Source: Chitinophagaceae bacterium UBA1953
GTDB lineage: Bacteria > Bacteroidota > Bacteroidia > Chitinophagales > Chitinophagaceae
Length of the DNA: 64,000 bases
NCBI GenBank assembly: GCA_002336115.1
Contig: DDEN01000056.1
Coordinates: 363,577-427,576 of the forward strand
Reading direction: 5' to 3'
Shown here: piece after piece, positions 60,693 to 64,000 of the stretch
How positions within the stretch are numbered: the first letter of the stretch is position 1
Layout: each line of letters begins with the position of its first letter
The notes under the pieces: model-generated
What the model saw: the letters and a program-made list of their open reading frames with translations, nothing else
Databases searched by the model: none
What the model was told of the DNA's origin: nothing
Position numbers and translations under genes: made by a program

Positions 60693-61667
60693 TTAAATTG
60701 TTACAGGTAATTCTTCATGGTGGTAACTGTTTATCTTATTCAGATGCAGAATTGTTGTACTCTTGTCTTCACTTGGTTCATACATCATATCAAATTTGGC
60801 ACCATAAACAAATTCATCTGCAATGTAAGAGCCTCTGCTTACAACTGAGTTAGCATATTCTTCATCATATCCTTTTATAAAAACGAGAATTTCTGCTTCT
60901 GCTTCTTTTATTTCTTCACGGGTTAAATTATTAAGAGGGCTTTCTTCATTTATTTCATGCACTATCGTCCAGTTACTGGTAAGTGTATTTGCTTTTGAAA
61001 TATCAAGTTTAAGATTGTAAAACCTGTTCTTTTTATCATTGCCGGTTTCAGCAGTTTTTAAAACAAGTGTAACTTTTACTTCAACATCAGTTAAGAAATG
61101 GTTTTTGTAAGGTGCAAAACGAAACATAAGGGCGTAACCTTTTTTAAACGGTGCAAACAAAGCATTTCTGCTGAAAATAATAAAAGCTTTCGGCTGCGAA
61201 AATCTTCCATACATCAATCCTGTTGCAATAGCAAACATCAGCAGTCCAGTAATAGATTCAAAGGCTGCTACTGAATTTGCTGTTAAAGAAATAGGATAAA
61301 CATGACCATAGCCAACAGTTGATAATGTTTGCGCACTAAAGAAAAAAGCTTCCCAGAATTTTCCAAGAACAGAACGTTGCTCAAGTCCGCCGAGTTGCTC
61401 AACGCCTATTAGAAAATAGATGCTTGCGAAAAGAATGTTCACAGCTACATAGGCTAATCCCATTACTGAAAGAAATTTCCAGGTTGGTATTTTAAGCATA
61501 AACTGATAAATGCTGAATGACTTAAAGAACGAAACTCCTCTGAAGCGGACATTTGGGCGGCCTTCTTTTTTAAAAAAACGACCTCCACTCTGGTTGCTTC
61601 TTACATTCAGCCCTGTTTCCAGGGTTTCTTCTGCATGTTTGTTTATGGTATGTTTTGATGATGCCAT
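60693..61667 (-). CDS. Inward-rectifier potassium channel (Kir family)
   Basis: 324 residues. Two membrane helices (about 65-90 and 135-160) flank a pore loop with the selectivity filter TVGYGH (in SAQTLSTVGYGHVYPISL). The rest is the cytoplasmic immunoglobulin-like Kir domain (VKVTLVLKTAETGNDKKNRF; FYNLKLDISKANTLTSNWTI). Bacterial KirBac-type channels let K+ through and are gated by lipids or ligands. I use the ATG at 61667 rather than the longer reading, whose first 24 residues have no support. Two bp before the Sua5-type gene, so co-transcribed. Confidence 0.92.
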   Translation of the reverse strand: MASSKHTINKHAEETLETGLNVRSNQSGGRFFKKEGRPNVRFRGVSFFKSFSIYQFMLKIPTWKFLSVMGLAYVAVNILFASIYFLIGVEQLGGLEQRSVLGKFWEAFFFSAQTLSTVGYGHVYPISLTANSVAAFESITGLLMFAIATGLMYGRFSQPKAFIIFSRNALFAPFKKGYALMFRFAPYKNHFLTDVEVKVTLVLKTAETGNDKKNRFYNLKLDISKANTLTSNWTIVHEINEESPLNNLTREEIKEAEAEILVFIKGYDEEYANSVVSRGSYIADEFVYGAKFDMMYEPSEDKSTTILHLNKINSYHHEELPVTI

Positions 61668-61800
61668 TATCTGAAATATATGTAAAAATAAAGAAACAAA
61701 ATTGTCTTGTTTCAACGGGGCTAATTGGTTTAATCGCAATCTATAGAATTCTTATATTCGAGCGATTCAGTCTATATTTGATAGCTGCTCAAAAATTTAA

Positions 61801-63120
61801 ATGAAATTAGAAAAAGCATTAATGACCAGTATTTTCTGGCGGGGAATTTATTTCCTGTCGGTAATGCTTTTAAATATTCTGATTGCCCGGCATTTTCATT
61901 CGGATGGAAGCGGTAAGATTTATTACATTGTTAATGTATTAGCCCTTGTTCAGATCGTCATCAGTTTGTGTCTTGAAACTCCGATGAGTTATTACCTGTC
62001 GCAAAAAAAAATAAACGAAACGCAATTGTCTTTGCTGGCTGTTGGCTGGACAGCTTTTATTATGCTGCCGGTTTATTTTATTATCCGGTATTTTATTTCT
62101 GCAATTGATGTGCCATTTGGTAAAGACATGTTTTGCCTGCTGGCTACTGTTTTTCTTGCCGGAAATTTACTCATAGGTTTTTTTATTGCATTGTTTTATG
62201 CTAAGATGGATTTCAAGTGGCCAAATATTTTGCTGGTTTCGGTAAATGTGGTGTTGATTTTAATTGTGCCCAACAATTCTATCATCAGCAGTATGTTGGG
62301 TGATTCTGATTATGTGAAGCTTTACTTTGCCGGGTTTTTGGCTCAGGGAATATTACTGGCTGGCTTCTTTTTAGTAAAATATTTTAGAAGGAAAGATGTG
62401 AAAATTATTTCACCGGAATTATTTGCCCCGTTTATTTCATTTGCTCTGATTGGTGTGGTTACCAATTCTATGACTTACCTTATGTACAGGATTGACTATT
62501 TTTTTGTAAATAAATTTTGTTCTCCTGAAGAACTGGGCAACTACATTCAGGCATGTAAGCTGCAGCAGATGTTTTACATTATACCTGCTATTCTGGCATC
62601 GGTTGTTTTCCCAATGACAGCATCGGGCAGAAAAGAAGAGATGAATGAAAAAATGCAGTTGCTTTCAAGAGGTTTAATTATTACTTATACATTTATTTGC
62701 TTGATACTTGCTGTTTCGGGCTATTGGCTTTTTCCGTTCGTTTTTGGCAATACCTTCAAACAAATGTACCTGCCTTTTGTATTACTTATGCCTGCTGTTC
62801 TTGCTTATTCGGTTGTTCATTTACTTGCAGCTTATTACAGCGGCAAAAAAGTACTGAATGTAAATTTCAAGGGAAATATACTTGCACTTACTGTTATTGT
62901 TGCCGGAGATATTATATTCATACCTGTACTTGGAATAAACGGAGCTGCAATTGTGAGCAGTATAGGTTACATAACATATATGAGTTACATGATTTTTGCG
63001 CATTCAAAAGAATACAACAGCCATTTCACTGATTTTTTGTTATTCCGGACAAAGGACTGGCAACTACTGTTGAAAGTTGTAGAAGAAAAATTTTCAGCAC
63101 CAAAACAACATGAATCATGA
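61801..63120 (+). CDS. Polysaccharide flippase (Wzx/MATE-like)
   Basis: 439 residues with about 12 membrane spans. The N-terminus (MTSIFWRGIYFLSVMLLNIL) and the R-I-D pattern in TYLMYRIDYFFVNKFCSPEE and the internal repeat layout fit the oligosaccharide flippase family that moves lipid-linked glycans across the inner membrane. The glycosyltransferase that follows overlaps its stop (ATGA, 63117-63120), which supports a surface polysaccharide cluster that continues to the right of the window. Confidence 0.87.
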   Translation: MKLEKALMTSIFWRGIYFLSVMLLNILIARHFHSDGSGKIYYIVNVLALVQIVISLCLETPMSYYLSQKKINETQLSLLAVGWTAFIMLPVYFIIRYFISAIDVPFGKDMFCLLATVFLAGNLLIGFFIALFYAKMDFKWPNILLVSVNVVLILIVPNNSIISSMLGDSDYVKLYFAGFLAQGILLAGFFLVKYFRRKDVKIISPELFAPFISFALIGVVTNSMTYLMYRIDYFFVNKFCSPEELGNYIQACKLQQMFYIIPAILASVVFPMTASGRKEEMNEKMQLLSRGLIITYTFICLILAVSGYWLFPFVFGNTFKQMYLPFVLLMPAVLAYSVVHLLAAYYSGKKVLNVNFKGNILALTVIVAGDIIFIPVLGINGAAIVSSIGYITYMSYMIFAHSKEYNSHFTDFLLFRTKDWQLLLKVVEEKFSAPKQHES

Positions 63121-64000
63121 AAGTACTCTGGTTGTGCAGTTGGTATCCCAGTTCTGCCGATCCTTATGATGGTGATTTTGTTGAACGGCATGCAAAGTCA
63201 TTGGCAATACACAATCATGTTGATGTAATTCATGTGCTGCAGAATGTTGAGTTGCTAAAAAAGGAAACGTTCAGATGTGAGGTGAAAGATGAACCAAACC
63301 TTCATGTTGAAATATATTATTTGCCTTTTTTGTTTAAGAAAGTCAGGTTGGTGTCTCAGCTTTTATTTAACGTATTGTACAACTATAAGAGCCGCCGCAT
63401 ACTTAAAAAATACATCAACGAAAAAGGGAAGCCGGATATTATACATGTACATGTGCCGGTTAAAGCAGGAGCTATGGCAATGTGGATGAGAAAGAAATGG
63501 AATATTCCATATGTAGTTACTGAGCATAATTCAGGTTATTATGAACATATCCCTGATAATTATTTCGAGCGGAATGTTTATTTCAGATCAGTAACAAAAA
63601 AAACAATCGAAAAAGCAGATGCATGTTCTTCTGTTTCGCTTTGGCTGATTAACAGACTGAATGAACTTTTTGAGTTACATATAAATCAAGTAGTACGTAA
63701 CAGTGTTGATACTTCTCTTTTTTTTCCTGTTGGGTTACCGAATGAAACAAGAAGGTTTATTCATGTTTCAATGATGTATCCTTTGAAAAACGTTGAAGGA
63801 ATTTTAAAATCACTTGCTCAGCTTAGTAAGGTGAATAATAGCTGGCAAATGTTGTTTGTGGGGCCGACTCCCGAAGAGTATAAACAACTATCAGCTTCTC
63901 TTGGGCTTGACAAGCAGGTTCACTGGTCTGGAACTCTTCCTTACACCGAAGTAGCAAAACAAATGCAACGGGCCGATGCACTTGTGCATTTCAGCCATTA
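63117..64000 (+). CDS. Glycosyltransferase family 4, partial
   Basis: About 294 codons are in the window; the gene runs off the right edge. It starts MKVLWLCSWYPSSADPYDGD, the usual GT4 opening, then DFVERHAKSLAIHNHVDVIH, and GKPDIIHVHVPVKAGAMAMW, VVTEHNSGYYEHIPDNYF, VVRNSVDTSLFFPVG and the start of the C-terminal Rossmann domain (FIHVSMMYPLKNVEGILKSL, LFVGPTPEEYK). The catalytic E-x7-E of the family would lie just outside the window. Donor and acceptor unknown. It overlaps the flippase stop by 4 nt. Confidence 0.9.
   Translation, partial: MKVLWLCSWYPSSADPYDGDFVERHAKSLAIHNHVDVIHVLQNVELLKKETFRCEVKDEPNLHVEIYYLPFLFKKVRLVSQLLFNVLYNYKSRRILKKYINEKGKPDIIHVHVPVKAGAMAMWMRKKWNIPYVVTEHNSGYYEHIPDNYFERNVYFRSVTKKTIEKADACSSVSLWLINRLNELFELHINQVVRNSVDTSLFFPVGLPNETRRFIHVSMMYPLKNVEGILKSLAQLSKVNNSWQMLFVGPTPEEYKQLSASLGLDKQVHWSGTLPYTEVAKQMQRADALVHFSH

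Overview
The window is chromosomal DNA from a Bacteroidota bacterium, most likely a member of the Chitinophagaceae. The evidence is TonB-dependent receptors with carboxypeptidase-like N-terminal domains, type IX secretion (T9SS) C-terminal sorting domains, a DUF6089 outer-membrane protein, Bacteroidota promoters (TTTG/TTG, 19-21 bp, TAnnTTTG), A-rich start regions with almost no Shine-Dalgarno sequences, and many simple dispersed intergenic repeats. The species cannot be named from the sequence alone. I saw no rRNA, tRNA, CRISPR, insertion sequence or prophage.

Layout. 1-5.3 kb: lipoprotein start, peroxiredoxin, a miniature T9SS protein, an rRNA methyltransferase, grpE-dnaJ and a small membrane protein. 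5.4-11.2 kb: a 1932-residue alpha-2-macroglobulin with a SusC-type plug domain inserted. 11.2-15.3 kb: two exported proteins and a lipoprotein in AT-rich, gene-poor DNA. 15.7-24.3 kb: aspS, rarA, elaA, a DUF6089 protein and uvrA. 25-43.5 kb: a large sulfur assimilation and methionine cluster. 43.6-64 kb: fhs, an enamine-producing dehydratase with RidA, a lactonase, a TonB receptor, a Crp-type regulator, purC, a second TonB receptor with a fasciclin lipoprotein, a GlmU-like protein, tpiA, a Sua5-type protein, a Kir channel, a flippase and a glycosyltransferase cut by the right edge.

The sulfur cluster is the centre of interest. metY-metX-hom-cysH, cysD-cysN, cobA-cysJ-cysI-(DUF2490)-sirC-tauE, a TonB receptor and metZ lie on one strand. 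Together they encode sulfate activation to APS, APS reduction, NADPH sulfite reductase with its siroheme supply, and incorporation of sulfide into O-acetylhomoserine. The CysH cysteines look like those of an APS reductase and there is no APS kinase, so the route probably skips PAPS.

Its control region (25.03-25.63 kb) is layered. A Bacteroidota promoter feeds a SAM-I riboswitch with an intrinsic terminator. A second promoter then feeds a short leader ORF ending in six clustered Cys codons, the last two lying inside the 5' arm of a terminator-like hairpin, just before metY. A 25-bp palindrome (AAAGTCTAYT-N5-AGTRGACTTT type) occurs at the second promoter, before cysD, before cobA and twice before the TonB receptor. 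It looks like the operator of an unidentified sulfur regulator and places that receptor in the sulfur regulon. The riboswitch, Cys leader and operator together are the strongest candidate for an undescribed regulatory system here.
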